Part shown: one piece after another, positions 10,117-21,882 of the stretch
Layout: the number at the start of each line of letters is the position of its first letter
Numbering within the stretch: the stretch's first letter is position 1
DNA from: Photorhabdus heterorhabditis
GTDB taxonomy: Bacteria; Pseudomonadota; Gammaproteobacteria; Enterobacterales; Enterobacteriaceae
Length of the DNA stretch: 64,000 nt
Assembly (NCBI RefSeq): GCF_018448905.1
Contig: NZ_RCWA01000007.1
Location: forward strand, 1-64,000
Reading direction: 5' to 3'
Translations under genes and position numbers: made by a program
The notes under the pieces: model-generated
Seen by the model: only the letters and a program-made list of their open reading frames with translations
Databases searched by the model: none
What the model was told of the DNA's origin: nothing

Positions 10117-13100
10117 TGCAGGTAAACGCCCAGATACCGAGGGGCGGGCCATCCCGCCAGTTTATCCTGCGTCCCGTCGCTACCACGTTGTTTATGGTGG
10201 CAATCCTACTGGCAGGAATTATCGGCTATCGCATGTTGCCCGTGTCCGCTTTACCGGAAGTGGACTATCCCACAATTCAAGTAGTCACACTCTACCCTGG
10301 CGCAAGCCCTGATGTGATGACCTCTGCGGTAACAGCGCCATTGGAACGCCAACTCGGACAGATGTCCGGCCTTAAACAAATGGCATCCCAAAGCTCCGGT
10401 GGTGCTTCAGTTATCACATTACAATTTCAACTGACATTGCCATTGGATGTAGCCGAACAAGAAGTACAGGCTGCCATTAACGCTGCCAGCAACTTATTAC
10501 CCAATGACCTACCCTATCCACCTATTTACAACAAGGTTAACCCCGCTGATCCACCAATTTTAACGCTGGCAATAACCTCCGATGCCATGCCGATGACTCA
10601 GATTCAGGATATGGTGGAAACCCGCGTCGCACAAAAAATTTCACAGGTAAATGGTGTTGGATTGGTAACACTTGCCGGCGGGCAGCGCCCAGCAGTCAGA
10701 GTGAAACTGAATGCTCAAGCTGTCGCTGCTCAGGGATTAGATAGCGAAACTATCCGTACCGCCATCAACAGTGCCAATGTTAACTCAGCCAAAGGTAGTC
10801 TTGACGGACCAACCCGTTCTGTCACGCTTTCAGCCAATGATCAGATGAAATCCGTTGATGATTATCGCAAACTGATCGTTGCCTATAAAAATGGTGCACC
10901 CGTACGATTACGAGATGTAGCAACTATTGAGCAAGGGGCTGAAAATATCAAGCTAGGCGCATGGGCAAATGGTAAACCGGCAATTGTGATTAATGTTCAG
11001 CGCCAGCCGGGTGTCAACGTAATTGAAACTACAGATAACATTCGTCAGATGTTACCGGAGCTCATTAGCAGTTTGCCAAAATCTGTCGATATAAAAATTC
11101 TGACTGACCGCACGACAACTATTCGTGCTTCAGTAAAAGATGTTCAGTTTGAGCTGCTACTGTCAATTGTGCTAGTTGTTATGGTGATTTATCTGTTTTT
11201 ACGTAACGGCATCGCAACACTTATTCCAAGTATCGCAGTTCCCCTTTCACTGGTCGGCACATTCGCAGTAATGTATTTCTGCGGCTTCTCCATTAATAAC
11301 CTGACACTCATGGCCCTCACCATTGCCACCGGGTTTGTGGTGGATGACGCCATTGTGGTGATCGAGAATATCTCCCGCTATATAGAACAAGGCGAGAAAC
11401 CGATGGCCGCAGCATTGAAAGGTGCCGGTGAAATCGGTTTCACCATTATCTCTCTAACTTTCTCTCTAATCGCCGTGTTGATCCCGTTATTTTTCATGGG
11501 CGACATCGTTGGCCGCCTTTTCCGTGAGTTTGCCATTACTCTAGCCATTGCAATTCTGATTTCTGCCATTGTCTCACTAACATTAACACCCATGATGTGC
11601 GCCAGAATGCTCAAATCGGAATCACAGGTAAAGCACAATCGCTTTGAACAGGCCAGTGAACACTTTTTCGAACGGATAATTACTGGTTATACAGTATGGC
11701 TGAAAAAAGCACTAAACCACCCGTGGATCACACTTGGTATCGCCCTAAGCACACTGGCACTAACCGCCATGCTCTATGTCATTATTCCAAAAGGTTTTTT
11801 CCCATTGCAAGATAACGGGCTGATTCAGGGAACATTAGAAGCACCGCCATCAGTATCTTTTGCGGCAATGGCAGATAAACAGAGACAGGTTTCGTCCTTA
11901 TTGTTGCAAGATCCCGCAATAGAAAATGTCACTACATTTGTTGGCGTTGACGGTAGTAACCCAACGCTAAATAATGGGCGGCTACAAATTACGCTGAAAC
12001 CACTCAACCAACGTAACGACAGAATCGCTGAAATTATTCCTCGTTTACAGGAAAAAATTGCGTCCATACCAGACGTAAAACTCTATCTGCAACCCATGCA
12101 AGATCTGACGATTGATACTCAGGTTACACGTAACCAATATCAATTCACATTGCAAGCAACTTCCCTAGATGAATTGAGTATATGGGTACCGAAGTTATTG
12201 ACTGAACTGAAACAGAGATCAGAGCTGGTTGATATCAACAGTGACTGGCAAGCACAAGGGCTGATCGCCTATGTTAAAGTAGACAGAGACATTGCTAGTC
12301 GGTTAGGTATCTCAATGGCGGCTATCGATAACACCCTCTACAATGCATTTGGTCAGCGACTGATTTCAACAATTTATACTCAGGCCAATCAGTATCGAGT
12401 CGTACTAGAACATGATGTGAAATCGACCCCGGGACTGGCCGCATTTGATAACATCCGTCTCAACGGAATTGATGGTAATACCGTACCACTCAGCGCTATC
12501 GCTACTGTTGAACAAAGATTTGGCCCGTTAGCAATTAACCACCTGGCACAATTCCCCGCAGCAACATTTTCTTTCAACGTATCGGGAAATGCTTCTCTTG
12601 AGCAGTCAGTCAATGCTGTTCGCAATGCAGCGCAATTAATTGAAATGCCCAAAGATATAACCATTAAATTCCAGGGAACAACGCTGGCATTTGAAAGCGC
12701 ACTCGGCAATACATTATGGCTGATCGCTGCCGCTGTTATCGCCATGTATATTGTGCTGGGAATACTGTACGAAAGTTTTATTCATCCGGTAACAATTCTC
12801 TCCACGCTGCCAACAGCGGGAGTGGGTGCACTGCTAGCACTGATGATGACAGGTCAAGAACTGGATGTTATTGCAATCATCGGCATTATCCTGCTGATAG
12901 GTATTGTGAAGAAAAACGCTATCATGATGATCGATTTTGCTCTGGCGGCAGAACGCGAACAGGGGTTATCCCCTTATGAAGCGATTTATCAGGCTTGTTT
13001 GTTGCGTTTCCGTCCAATTCTGATGACCACCATGGCCGCATTGTTTGGTGCTTTACCATTGATGCTCAGCGCCGGTGTAGGCGCCGAATTACGCCGACCA

Positions 13101-13262
13101 TTGGGAATTTGTATGGTTGGCGGACTGATTATGAGCCAGATCCTGACGCTGTTTACAACTCCGGTCGTCTATTTACTGTTTGACAGACTGGCGCACTATC
13201 GTCGTAATCGCAAACCTAGCGAGCAGGATAATTCATCTATTAATAATCAGGAGCTACGGTGA
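10116..13262 (+). CDS. mdtB: RND efflux pump subunit MdtB
   Basis: Inner-membrane proton-driven RND transporter that forms a heteromultimer with MdtC. At 1048 residues it has the standard layout of 12 helices with two large periplasmic loops: first helix after [19 protein letters not shown], the TM4 proton-relay segment [19 protein letters not shown] with paired Asp near residue 407, and the C-terminal half [20 protein letters not shown]. It overlaps mdtA by 1 nt and mdtC by 4 nt, indicating translational coupling. It is paralogous to the next gene. Confidence 0.95.
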   Translation: MQVNAQIPRGGPSRQFILRPVATTLFMVAILLAGIIGYRMLPVSALPEVDYPTIQVVTLYPGASPDVMTSAVTAPLERQLGQMSGLKQMASQSSGGASVITLQFQLTLPLDVAEQEVQAAINAASNLLPNDLPYPPIYNKVNPADPPILTLAITSDAMPMTQIQDMVETRVAQKISQVNGVGLVTLAGGQRPAVRVKLNAQAVAAQGLDSETIRTAINSANVNSAKGSLDGPTRSVTLSANDQMKSVDDYRKLIVAYKNGAPVRLRDVATIEQGAENIKLGAWANGKPAIVINVQRQPGVNVIETTDNIRQMLPELISSLPKSVDIKILTDRTTTIRASVKDVQFELLLSIVLVVMVIYLFLRNGIATLIPSIAVPLSLVGTFAVMYFCGFSINNLTLMALTIATGFVVDDAIVVIENISRYIEQGEKPMAAALKGAGEIGFTIISLTFSLIAVLIPLFFMGDIVGRLFREFAITLAIAILISAIVSLTLTPMMCARMLKSESQVKHNRFEQASEHFFERIITGYTVWLKKALNHPWITLGIALSTLALTAMLYVIIPKGFFPLQDNGLIQGTLEAPPSVSFAAMADKQRQVSSLLLQDPAIENVTTFVGVDGSNPTLNNGRLQITLKPLNQRNDRIAEIIPRLQEKIASIPDVKLYLQPMQDLTIDTQVTRNQYQFTLQATSLDELSIWVPKLLTELKQRSELVDINSDWQAQGLIAYVKVDRDIASRLGISMAAIDNTLYNAFGQRLISTIYTQANQYRVVLEHDVKSTPGLAAFDNIRLNGIDGNTVPLSAIATVEQRFGPLAINHLAQFPAATFSFNVSGNASLEQSVNAVRNAAQLIEMPKDITIKFQGTTLAFESALGNTLWLIAAAVIAMYIVLGILYESFIHPVTILSTLPTAGVGALLALMMTGQELDVIAIIGIILLIGIVKKNAIMMIDFALAAEREQGLSPYEAIYQACLLRFRPILMTTMAALFGALPLMLSAGVGAELRRPLGICMVGGLIMSQILTLFTTPVVYLLFDRLAHYRRNRKPSEQDNSSINNQELR

Positions 13263-16200
13263 AGTTTTTTGCTTTATTTATCCAGCGCCCTGTTGCCACA
13301 ACGCTGCTCAGTTTAGCTATAACCCTATGCGGGTTATTAGGATTTACCCTGTTGCCGGTTTCCCCTTTGCCGCAAGTGGATTTCCCGGTAATCACCGTTT
13401 ATGCCTCATTGCCAGGAGCATCACCGGAAACAATGGCATCATCTATTGCTACTCCGCTGGAACGGGCATTGGGACGAATTGCCGGTGTCAATGAGATGAC
13501 GTCCAGTAGTTCACTTGGCAGTACAAATATTACGCTTGAATTTGATTTGAGCCGCGATATTAATAGCGCCGCCCGGGATGTACAAGCAGCCTTGAATGCC
13601 GCTCAAAATATGTTACCTTCCGGTATGCACAGTAGACCACGTTACCACAAAGCCAATCCGTCCGATGCCCCCATTATGATCCTAACACTGACTTCTGATA
13701 CCTATAATCAGGGGCAACTTTACGATTTAGCGTCTACTCAACTCGCCCAGAAAATTGCACAAGTCGAAGGAGTCAGTGAAGTTTCTGTTGGAGGAAGTTC
13801 TCTACCCGCAGTGAGAATTGAATTGAATCCTAACGCTCTGTTTAATCAAGGGGTTTCTCTAGATACCATACGTAAAGCTATCAGCAACGCAAATGTTCGC
13901 CTCCCACAAGGATATGTGGATTCAGATCAGCAACGCTGGCAGATCCAAACCAACGATGAGCTGAAAACCGCTGAAAGTTATCGACCGATAATCGTTCACT
14001 ACAAAAACGGCTCACCAGTGCGGCTACAAGATGTAGCGAATATAAAAGACTCGGTTCAGAATGTCAGAGCAGCCGGTATGTCTGGCGGTGAACCGGCTAT
14101 TTTGCTTATCATTCGCCGTGAAGCTGGCGCAAATATTATCGCCACGGTAAACCGTATCCGTGAACAATTACCTGCATTACGTGAATCCATCCCCGCCTCT
14201 ATTCAACTTAAAGTTGCTCAGGATCGCACACCAACTATTCGTGCTTCATTAGCAGAGGTGGAGCGTGCGTTGGTAATTGCTATCGGACTGGTGATTCTGG
14301 TGGTATTCCTGTTCCTACGTTCTGGCCGGGCAACATTGATCCCAGCGATTGCCGTACCTGTTTCACTCATTGGAACTTTTACCGCCATGTATTTGTGCGG
14401 TTTTAGTCTTAACAACCTTTCCCTGATGGCACTGACGATTGCAACAGGATTCGTCGTAGATGATGCTATTGTGGTATTGGAAAATATTTCCCGCCACCTT
14501 GAAGCTGGCATTAAACCTATGCAAGCGGCGCTGCGAGGTGTTCAAGAAGTGGGCTTTACCGTCCTTTCCATGAGTATTTCGCTGGTCGCAGTCTTTATCC
14601 CTCTTCTGCTAATGGATGGGTTGGTTGGTCGGCTATTCCGTGAATTTGCTATTACGCTAACGACAGCAATCGGTATCTCGTTGTTGGTCTCTTTAACATT
14701 GACCCCAATGATGTGTGCTCATTTGCTGAAACCCCAACGCACCAAAGCACAGGAAAAAATTCGCGGGTTTGGCAAAGTTCTGCTGAAAATTCAGCAAGGT
14801 TATGGCCGCTCCCTAATATGGGTTCTTAATCATAGCCGCTGGGTGCTGTTAATTCTGGCTGGCACTATTGCCCTAAACGTCTGGCTCTATATCAATATTC
14901 CAAAAACTTTTTTCCCAGAACAAGATACTGGCCGGTTGTTAGGATTCGTCCGGGCAGATCAAAGTATCTCTTTCCAGTCTATGCGTGAAAAAATGAAAAA
15001 TTTTATGCAGATAATTAATGCCGATCCTGCGGTAGATAGCGTTACCGGTTTTACCGGCGGCTGGCAGGTAAACAGCGGTTTTATGTTTATCTCTTTGAAG
15101 CCGCTAAAAGAGCGCTCAGACAACGCTGAACAAGTTATTTCACGCCTGAGAACCAAACTTGCTAATGAGCCGGGGGCAAACCTGTTTTTAATTCCAGTAC
15201 AAGACATCAGAGCGGGTGGTCGCCAAAGTAATGCAAGCTACCAGTTTACATTACTGGCAGATGACCTCAATGATCTACGCAAATGGGAACCCGTTATCCG
15301 TAAGGCATTAGGGCAATTGCCTCAACTGGCCGATGTGAATTCAGATAAAGAAGATAAGGGAGCTGAAATGGCAATAACTTATGACCGCGATACCATGTCA
15401 CGGCTGGGAATTAATGTCAGTGAAGCAAATAGTTTACTGAATAACGCGTTTGGCCAGCGACAAATATCTACTATTTATCAGCCACTTAATCAGTATAAAG
15501 TTGTAATGGAAGTTGCACCGGAATATACACAAGATGTCAGCGCATTGGAAAAAATGTTTATGATTAACAATAAAGGAGAGGCAATTCCACTTTCCTATTT
15601 TGCTCACTGGCAGCCCGCTAATGCGCCGCTAAGTGTGAATCATCAGGGGCTTTCTGCTGCCTCTACCATTTCCTTTAACGTACCAAAAGGTTATACCCTC
15701 TCCGATGCTATCAATGCTATTGAAAGGACCATCACTGAACTTGGTGTGCCTCCAACTGTTCGCAGCACTTTTGCAGGCACGGCTCAAATTTTTCAAGAAG
15801 CAGTGAAATCACAGTTATTCCTGATTCTGGCTGCAATTATCACCGTTTATCTGGTGTTAGGAATATTGTATGAAAGTTATATCCACCCACTGACCATTCT
15901 CTCTACTTTGCCTTCTGCCGGTATTGGTGCTTTGTTGGCATTGGAACTATTTAACACTCCATTCAGCCTGATAGCCTTAATAGGCATCATGTTGTTGATT
16001 GGTATCGTGAAAAAAAATGCCATTATTATGGTGGATTTTGCCATTGAAGCCCAACGTAAAGGCAATATCTGTGCCCGTGATGCGATATTCCAGGCTAGCC
16101 TGTTACGTTTCCGCCCAATTCTGATGACTACACTTGCCGCCTTGTTTGGTACCCTGCCATTGGTTTTGAGTAATGGTGATGGCGCGGAGTTGCGCCAACC

Positions 16201-16345
16201 ATTAGGAATTACCATTGTTGGTGGTCTGGTCATGAGCCAACTTTTAACATTATATACCACACCGGTGGTCTATCTCTGTTTTGATCGATTAAGAGAGAAA
16301 TGGCAACAACGACGCACCACCAAACAAATTGCGGGGCAATCATGA
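13259..16345 (+). CDS. mdtC: RND efflux pump subunit MdtC
   Basis: Second RND subunit, 1028 residues, close to E. coli MdtC (1025). It starts at GTG 13259 ([20 protein letters not shown] after the initiator). The TM4 motif [19 protein letters not shown] carries the proton-relay aspartates, and [20 protein letters not shown] marks the second-half repeat. In E. coli, MdtB and MdtC assemble as a B2C trimer; the tight gene overlap here fits a fixed ratio. E. coli has mdtD next; here the reading passes straight into baeS (ATGA overlap). Confidence 0.95.
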   Translation: MKFFALFIQRPVATTLLSLAITLCGLLGFTLLPVSPLPQVDFPVITVYASLPGASPETMASSIATPLERALGRIAGVNEMTSSSSLGSTNITLEFDLSRDINSAARDVQAALNAAQNMLPSGMHSRPRYHKANPSDAPIMILTLTSDTYNQGQLYDLASTQLAQKIAQVEGVSEVSVGGSSLPAVRIELNPNALFNQGVSLDTIRKAISNANVRLPQGYVDSDQQRWQIQTNDELKTAESYRPIIVHYKNGSPVRLQDVANIKDSVQNVRAAGMSGGEPAILLIIRREAGANIIATVNRIREQLPALRESIPASIQLKVAQDRTPTIRASLAEVERALVIAIGLVILVVFLFLRSGRATLIPAIAVPVSLIGTFTAMYLCGFSLNNLSLMALTIATGFVVDDAIVVLENISRHLEAGIKPMQAALRGVQEVGFTVLSMSISLVAVFIPLLLMDGLVGRLFREFAITLTTAIGISLLVSLTLTPMMCAHLLKPQRTKAQEKIRGFGKVLLKIQQGYGRSLIWVLNHSRWVLLILAGTIALNVWLYINIPKTFFPEQDTGRLLGFVRADQSISFQSMREKMKNFMQIINADPAVDSVTGFTGGWQVNSGFMFISLKPLKERSDNAEQVISRLRTKLANEPGANLFLIPVQDIRAGGRQSNASYQFTLLADDLNDLRKWEPVIRKALGQLPQLADVNSDKEDKGAEMAITYDRDTMSRLGINVSEANSLLNNAFGQRQISTIYQPLNQYKVVMEVAPEYTQDVSALEKMFMINNKGEAIPLSYFAHWQPANAPLSVNHQGLSAASTISFNVPKGYTLSDAINAIERTITELGVPPTVRSTFAGTAQIFQEAVKSQLFLILAAIITVYLVLGILYESYIHPLTILSTLPSAGIGALLALELFNTPFSLIALIGIMLLIGIVKKNAIIMVDFAIEAQRKGNICARDAIFQASLLRFRPILMTTLAALFGTLPLVLSNGDGAELRQPLGITIVGGLVMSQLLTLYTTPVVYLCFDRLREKWQQRRTTKQIAGQS

Positions 16346-17730
16346 AACTCGGTATCAGTGGCAAACTATTTATGGCTATCTTTGCCACTTGTATGCTGGT
16401 ACTTATTACCATGCACTGGGGTATCAGAAGCAGTTTTCAGCATGGTTTTATTGGTTATATAAAACAAAACATCCAGTTACGCACTTCTATGCTAGCTGAA
16501 GCACTAGCTGAACAATATCAACAATATGGTAGCTGGAAATTCTTAAAGAAGAATAATCGGATCATTTTTCAAATCATCCGTTCTATTGAACAAACCAGTG
16601 AAAGCCGCCAGGGTCCACCGCCCCGCGGCTGGCGAACTCAGTTTTGGGTCGTGGATAGTGATATGAAACTACTGGTCGGTCACGAAGGTGAAATTCCATC
16701 CGATACCTATCGCGAACCAATTAACTATAATAATCAGATAGTCGGTTGGGTCATTGTCAGTACATCTGACAAAATCACCCGCCAGGCTGATATCAGTTTT
16801 GATCACCAGCAACAACTGACAAGTTGGATAATTGCGGGCTTATCTACCTTACTGGCAATCATAGCGACATTCTTGTTGTCCCGCGGCATGCTAAAACCCG
16901 TTAAACGCTTGGTTGAAGGGACGTATAAACTAGCAGCAGGCGATTTTAGTGTCCGAGTTACACCATCAAGTAGAGATGAAATCGGTCAGCTTGCCCACAA
17001 TTTTAACCAACTTGCCAGTACGCTGGAAAAAAATGAACAAATGCGCCGTGATTATATGGCAGATATTTCCCATGAACTTCGCACACCTCTTTCTATATTG
17101 CGAGGTGAATTAGAAGCTTTACAGGACGGTGTTCGTAAAGCAACACCTGAAACACTCAATTCGTTATTAGCAGAGATCACCACATTGACCAAACTAGTTA
17201 ACGATTTGCATCAACTATCTCTATCAGATCGCGGAGCACTGGCATATCGGAAAGAATTTATCAATATCAGTGGGTTACTTCAAGCTGCTATAGCATCTTA
17301 CCGAGGCCGTTTCATTGATAAGCAAATTCAGATGGATGTTAAGCTGCCTGAAATTGTCATGATGTTTGCTGACCCAGGCAGATTAACTCAACTATTTCAT
17401 AATTTACTGGAAAACAGCCTTCGCTATACCGCTAACAATGGAAAACTGATTATTGAAGGTAACTCTGATGATAACCACTTTATACTGAGCTGGCAGGACA
17501 GCGAGCCAGGGCTGTTACCAGAACAATGTCAGCGAGTCTTTGAACGATTCTACCGCAGTGAATCTTCTCGAAACCGTGCCAGTGGTGGGTCAGGGCTTGG
17601 GTTGGCTATTGGCTATAACATCGTTGAAGCGCATAATGGTACGATACGTGCTGAACCCTCACCTTTAGGTGGCTTGAGAATTAGCGTAGAATTACCGCTA
17701 ATTAAATCCCCTGACTGCGAAATGCCATGA
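16342..17730 (+). CDS. baeS: Envelope-stress sensor histidine kinase BaeS
   Basis: Inner-membrane sensor kinase of the BaeSR system. Start ATG 16342 overlaps the mdtC stop; a longer frame from 16300 lies inside mdtC and is not used. The 462-residue protein has an N-terminal helix (residues 9-27), a periplasmic sensor, a second helix (about 156-178), a HAMP domain ([18 protein letters not shown]), the phospho-accepting His244 in [10 protein letters not shown], and N, F and G boxes ([25 protein letters not shown]). It is co-transcribed with the pump it presumably controls. Confidence 0.94.
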   Translation: MKLGISGKLFMAIFATCMLVLITMHWGIRSSFQHGFIGYIKQNIQLRTSMLAEALAEQYQQYGSWKFLKKNNRIIFQIIRSIEQTSESRQGPPPRGWRTQFWVVDSDMKLLVGHEGEIPSDTYREPINYNNQIVGWVIVSTSDKITRQADISFDHQQQLTSWIIAGLSTLLAIIATFLLSRGMLKPVKRLVEGTYKLAAGDFSVRVTPSSRDEIGQLAHNFNQLASTLEKNEQMRRDYMADISHELRTPLSILRGELEALQDGVRKATPETLNSLLAEITTLTKLVNDLHQLSLSDRGALAYRKEFINISGLLQAAIASYRGRFIDKQIQMDVKLPEIVMMFADPGRLTQLFHNLLENSLRYTANNGKLIIEGNSDDNHFILSWQDSEPGLLPEQCQRVFERFYRSESSRNRASGGSGLGLAIGYNIVEAHNGTIRAEPSPLGGLRISVELPLIKSPDCEMP

Positions 17731-18431
17731 ATGCAGAATTTGAACATTATACTGTTTTAATTGTTGAAGATGAGCCAAAACTCGGTCAATTACTGGTTGA
17801 TTATCTAAACGCGGCTGATTACAAGACTCAGTGGCTACTGCGTGGTAATGAAGTCGTTCCTCACGTACAGCAACACAATCCAGATATTATTTTGCTGGAT
17901 CTGATGCTTCCAGGTTGTGATGGTTTATCTGTCTGTCGTGAAATCCGCCGTTTTTCTGATGTACCTATTATTATGGTCACCGCTAAAACCGAAGAAATTG
18001 ACCGATTACTGGGGCTGGAAATCGGGGCAGATGATTATATCTGTAAACCTTATAGCCCACGTGAAATTGTTGCACGAGTGAAAACTATTCTCCGACGCTG
18101 TTACCGACCACAGGATATTGTCAAACAAAGTGACCTACAAATTGATGAAGCCTGCTTTCAGGCAAGTTACCGCGACAAAATACTGGATCTAACTCCCGTT
18201 GAATTCCGGTTACTAAAAACAATGGCAATCCATCCTAGACGGGTGTTTTCCCGCGATCAATTACTGAATAATTTGTATGACGATCACCGCATCGTTACGG
18301 ACCGCACTATTGATAGCCATATTAAAAACTTACGCCGTAAATTGGAACAATTAGACAGCAGTAAAACATTCATCCGTTCCATTTATGGGCTTGGTTACCG
18401 CTGGGAGGCCGATATATGCCGTTTGTTATAA
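17727..18431 (+). CDS. baeR: Response regulator BaeR
   Basis: OmpR/PhoB-type transcription factor phosphorylated by BaeS and activating mdtABC. The 234-residue protein has a receiver domain with acidic pocket (EDE near residues 15-17), the phospho-Asp58 in LLDLMLPG and the conserved Lys in [15 protein letters not shown] winged-helix domain follows ([13 protein letters not shown] to [10 protein letters not shown]). Its ATG overlaps the baeS stop. Autoregulation through an operon promoter upstream of mdtA is expected from the family. Confidence 0.95.
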   Translation: MNAEFEHYTVLIVEDEPKLGQLLVDYLNAADYKTQWLLRGNEVVPHVQQHNPDIILLDLMLPGCDGLSVCREIRRFSDVPIIMVTAKTEEIDRLLGLEIGADDYICKPYSPREIVARVKTILRRCYRPQDIVKQSDLQIDEACFQASYRDKILDLTPVEFRLLKTMAIHPRRVFSRDQLLNNLYDDHRIVTDRTIDSHIKNLRRKLEQLDSSKTFIRSIYGLGYRWEADICRLL

Positions 18432-18528
18432 CTGTCACATTTTAATTGAATTAAGTTTCTCTCAACCTCTCACCGGTCAGAAATTCAGCTATATTAAAAA
18501 TACTCATCTTTAATTGGAGGAATTATCT

Positions 18529-18873
18529 ATGGCTATAGGTCACTATGATCTCAAAAGGACAAAAAACAAGCAGTATTATTTCAACTTAAAAACATCGAAC
18601 GGTGAAGTTATCCTCACCAGTGAAATGTACACTACAAAGGCAGCAGCGAATAAAGGGATTCGTTCTATTCAGGCGAATTCCCCTGAAGAAAAGAACTTCG
18701 AAATCAGGGAAAACAAAGCTGGTAAGTCTTATTTCGTGCTGAAAGCGAGAAACTATCAAGTTATCGGATTCAGCGAGTTGTACGATGATGAAACTGCTGC
18801 CAAAAAAGGCATTCAGTCGGCGGTTAAAAACGGCTCCAGTGTGAATGTTCGTGATCTAACAAAGTCAGAGTAA
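18529..18873 (+). CDS. yegP: DUF1508 family protein YegP
   Basis: A 114-residue protein of two tandem DUF1508 repeats, each of pattern YYF.LK..NG.V...SE.Y....AA.KGI.S: residues about 16-50 and 65-100. The function is unknown. I chose ATG 18529 because a GGAGG ribosome-binding site lies 9-14 nt upstream; the frame could open at a TTG five codons earlier, but that overlaps the Shine-Dalgarno. The neighbourhood baeR-yegP-trhP matches E. coli. A strong 18-bp hairpin follows. Confidence 0.9.
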   Translation: MAIGHYDLKRTKNKQYYFNLKTSNGEVILTSEMYTTKAAANKGIRSIQANSPEEKNFEIRENKAGKSYFVLKARNYQVIGFSELYDDETAAKKGIQSAVKNGSSVNVRDLTKSE

Positions 18874-18891
18874 TATTTTTTTATAATAAAC

Positions 18892-18934
18892 TGCACCTTA
18901 TCAGTTGAAATTACTATTCAACTGATAAGGTGCA
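18892..18934 (+). terminator. Strong hairpin terminator after yegP
   Basis: TGCACCTTATCAGTTGAA (18892-18909), a 7-nt loop and TTCAACTGATAAGGTGCA (18917-18934) form a perfect 18-bp stem, followed by the T-rich TCTTCATCTTTT. The symmetry suggests it can act in both directions. Confidence 0.85.
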
Positions 18935-18937
18935 TCT

Positions 18938-19075
18938 TCATCTTTTAATTGCTTTAATTGCCAGGAATGTCAGCATAAAATGATCGACGACAAAGCGAGG
19001 ATTGGGTTGCTGATCTTCATAAAAACCTTCGATAGAAAATCCAGCGTTAATCTGACCTCCAATGAAATCTGACAT
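18938..19075 (-). pseudogene. C-terminal remnant of a class I SAM methyltransferase
   Basis: A 45-codon minus-strand frame starts MSDFIGGQINAGFSIEGFYE and ends FLAIKAIKR. This resembles the extreme C terminus of small-molecule class I methyltransferases (pattern IGG.INAGF.I.GFYED...P...VD.F...F.A.KA.K). No upstream coding sequence in the same frame is present, since stop codons precede it immediately. I interpret it as the leftover tail of a deleted gene. The family call rests on my recall of the pattern and is moderate. Confidence 0.5.
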
Positions 19076-19277
19076 TTATTTGTACTCATTGATATAGTTT
19101 CGATTGGTGACATAGTACACAATATTTTTTATTTTAAAACTTCAGTATAAAAATCCATCTCAATCTATTTACCTAATAAATTTGTATCCCCAACAGATTA
19201 AGCGTTAGAATCCGTGGTCTTATCCTCACTTTTTGTAGTGAAAACTGACCTGAATTCAGACCGAGAATTTTTTAAAC

Positions 19278-20654
19278 ATGTTTATTCCAGAATTACTTTC
19301 CCCTGCCGGCTCATTGAAAAATATGCGTTATGCCTTTGCCTATGGCGCAGATGCCGTATATGCCGGCCAACCACGTTATAGCCTGCGTGTTCGTAATAAT
19401 GAATTTAATCACGAAAATCTGGCACAGGGCATTAAGGAAGCGCATGAGCTTGGCAAACGCTTTTACGTTGTAGTCAATATTGCTCCGCACAATGCCAAAC
19501 TGAAAACCTTTATCCGTGATCTGAAACCCGTCGTAGAAATGGGACCTGATGCTTTGATTATGTCCGATCCCGGACTCATTATGATGGTTCGTGAAGCTTT
19601 CCCAGAAATAGAAATCCACCTTTCCGTTCAAGCTAATGCGGTCAATTGGGCAACAGTAAAATTCTGGCAACAAATGGGACTAACCAGAGTCATTCTTTCC
19701 CGTGAACTTTCTCTGGATGAAATTAACGAGATTCGCCAACATGTTCCTGATATGGAGCTGGAAGTGTTCGTACATGGTGCACTGTGCATGGCCTATTCCG
19801 GTCGCTGCCTGCTATCCGGTTATATTAATAAGCGTGATCCAAATCAGGGAACATGTACTAATGCCTGCCGCTGGGAATACAACATTCAAGAAGGCAAAGA
19901 AGACGATATCGGTAATATTGTGCATATACATGAGCCTATACCGGCAAAAAATATCGAGCCAACATTGGGAAAAGGTGCACCAACAGATAAAGTATTTACG
20001 TTCGAAGAGATGAAGCGTCCAGGCGAATATATGTCTGCTTTTGAGGATGAACATGGTACTTACATCATGAATTCTAAGGATTTACGCGCAATTGAACACG
20101 TTGAACGATTAACTAAAATGGGCGTTCACTCGCTAAAAATCGAAGGACGCACAAAATCTTTCTATTACTGCGCCCGCACAGCACAAGTTTACCGCAGAGC
20201 TATTGATGATGCTGTTGCAGGAAAACCTTTTGATCCAATCTTGCTAACCACCCTGGAAGGGCTTGCTCACCGCGGATATACCGAAGGATTCTTACGCCGT
20301 CATACCCATGATGCCTATCAAACTTATGAATACGGCTATTCGATATCCGATACACAGCAATTTGTCGGTGAATTTACCGGTGAGCGAGTCAACGGATTAG
20401 CTGAGGTTGCAGTCAAAAATAAATTCATGGTCGGAGATCGCCTCGAATTAATGACGCCATCAGGCAATATCCAGTTCACACTGGAAGCAATGCAGGGTAA
20501 AAAAGGTCAGTCAATGGAAGTTGCCCCTGGTGATGGGTATATTGTCTATTTACCAATTCCTAAACAAATTGATATTAATTACGCCTTATTAATCCGTAAT
20601 CTAAATGGTATTAATTCTCAATCTCTTCACATGAGCCGAGATTCAGACAAATAA
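19278..20654 (+). CDS. trhP: tRNA 5-hydroxyuridine modification protein TrhP (YegQ, U32 family)
   Basis: The U32 'peptidase' family protein YegQ/TrhP works with iron-sulfur chemistry in prephenate-dependent formation of 5-hydroxyuridine at tRNA position 34. The 458-residue protein begins MFIPELLSPAGSLKNMRYAF and has the U32 signature ELEVFVHGALCMAYSGRC near residues 159-176, with Cys in SGRCLLSGY and GTCTNACRW that probably ligand a cluster. It lies between yegP and the cyaR sRNA gene as in E. coli. A hairpin terminator follows. Confidence 0.93.
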   Translation: MFIPELLSPAGSLKNMRYAFAYGADAVYAGQPRYSLRVRNNEFNHENLAQGIKEAHELGKRFYVVVNIAPHNAKLKTFIRDLKPVVEMGPDALIMSDPGLIMMVREAFPEIEIHLSVQANAVNWATVKFWQQMGLTRVILSRELSLDEINEIRQHVPDMELEVFVHGALCMAYSGRCLLSGYINKRDPNQGTCTNACRWEYNIQEGKEDDIGNIVHIHEPIPAKNIEPTLGKGAPTDKVFTFEEMKRPGEYMSAFEDEHGTYIMNSKDLRAIEHVERLTKMGVHSLKIEGRTKSFYYCARTAQVYRRAIDDAVAGKPFDPILLTTLEGLAHRGYTEGFLRRHTHDAYQTYEYGYSISDTQQFVGEFTGERVNGLAEVAVKNKFMVGDRLELMTPSGNIQFTLEAMQGKKGQSMEVAPGDGYIVYLPIPKQIDINYALLIRNLNGINSQSLHMSRDSDK

Positions 20655-20660
20655 TCATCA

Positions 20661-20696
20661 ATATACCCTCCTTATGATGGTATATTTCTTTTTTTA
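20661..20696 (+). terminator. Terminator after trhP
   Basis: ATATACC (20661-20667) pairs with GGTATAT (20679-20685), and then TTCTTTTTTT follows. This is a short stem with a good T-run, and it lies just upstream of the cyaR promoter. Confidence 0.65.
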
Positions 20697-20709
20697 GAAA
20701 CAGATCACA
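20694..20709 (+). promoter_or_regulatory. CRP-like site of the cyaR promoter
   Basis: TTAGA-N6-TCACA has one perfect half of the CRP consensus and one weak half. Its centre (20701.5) lies 41.5 bp before a start at about 20743, and TAGTAT (20731-20736) is a well-placed -10. This is a class II CRP geometry, as known for cyaR in E. coli. Confidence 0.6.
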
Positions 20710-20742
20710 TCAATACTATTTTATTTACCGTAGTATTGTTGA

Positions 20743-20833
20743 CGAAAAATAAAAAACTAAAAAAGTATTACAGTAAGACTAGGAACCACCTCCTTGGCCG
20801 GCTCAATCTCCCTTGAGCTGGCCTTTTCTTTTT
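20743..20833 (+). ncRNA. cyaR: Small regulatory RNA CyaR
   Basis: The block AGGAACCACCTCCTT at 20781-20795 is the highly conserved core of the Hfq-dependent sRNA CyaR (formerly RyeE), whose ACCACCTCC segment pairs with ribosome-binding sites of targets such as ompX, luxS and nadE. It is followed by a GC-rich stem (GGCC.GCTCAA, loop TCTCCC, TTGAGC.GGCC at 20797-20823) and a T-rich tail, a rho-independent terminator. Location directly downstream of trhP (yegQ) is the same as in E. coli. The 5' end is inferred from the -10 position. Confidence 0.92.
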
Positions 20834-21882
20834 CCCCCGGAATAATAAAATCAACAAGTTGCAGAGTTCATTTACATGATTAATTAAATAGATTAGTTTA
20901 ACTATTAAATTAATAAATCTTTGTATTAATATGTTTCTTATACCTTATACATTAATAAGAAAATATTTATAGTTACTGAAATATAACACCATCTAAAGAA
21001 ATGTAATTAAAATTTTTCACTATTCAATAATTCAGAAAATCCATCATATTTAGGCTAAATATTATGCGATTTGATAAAATTGATCGGGTGAAAATTACGA
21101 AATAGGATAATTACAATTTACTTATTGTTAAAACTATTAGTTCAACATTTACCTGACCATTCTGGGTATCAACTCCCTCGTCATGGTTCTGATTTACAGA
21201 CAACGAGAGTCCATGAATTAGCTAGCTGACTATCATTACCCTATCCCGATTAGTTTGACACAGAATTTTTACTGTCTTATATATCCATAATTTGAACAGG
21301 GAAAAATGGTTATAATCAATTAATAAAACACCAATGAGTAGTACCGCAGGACATGATTTTATGGAATGCTATTTGCAAAATAGCCAACAAGGAAGCAATG
21401 TGACAAGGAAATTATTTTTGGCAAAAAAATAAAATCTAATATCAACATTTGCAATAAAAAAATGGCGAGAAATTTTCTATCTGTGACAAAATCAAACTAC
21501 ATTTATGCATTTATCAATCAATTAATTTATTGAAAAATACAGATTACAGTTAAAAATTTAGAACAATAACTATTTGCCATTATGGCTATTTTTAAAAAAG
21601 AACAAATAACTATATAAACTGTCTCCTACAGAATCATATAGCATTAAAAGCATTGATATCCCAGACGATTATTTATCATATATAATGACACCAAATAATA
21701 GATAGATTAATAAAACAGAAACTTGATTTATATAAGAAAAAATATCAGATATATTTATATCAATATTAAAAAAATAACAACTAACCCTACAGAATTCATT
21801 AAAATAAAATCAATATATATTGCATTTCATTATAAATCGCATATAATCAATAGAGCTTATTACAATATCATTGGACTATAAA
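20834..21882. other. AT-rich intergenic region with unassigned coding remnants
   Basis: About 1.05 kb between cyaR and the next gene, visibly poorer in GC than the flanking core. A plus-strand frame near 21076-21231 contains a protein-like run (LPDHSGYQLPRHGSDLQTTR) bounded by stops and without a start. I cannot name it. The rest shows no gene, tRNA or clear terminal repeats. It appears to be the left edge of a small accessory island. Confidence 0.4.

Noticed and set aside
16300-16341. Upstream extension of baeS
   Set aside because: Lies inside mdtC; ATG 16342 overlaps the mdtC stop in the ATGA style used by the rest of the operon and gives family length.
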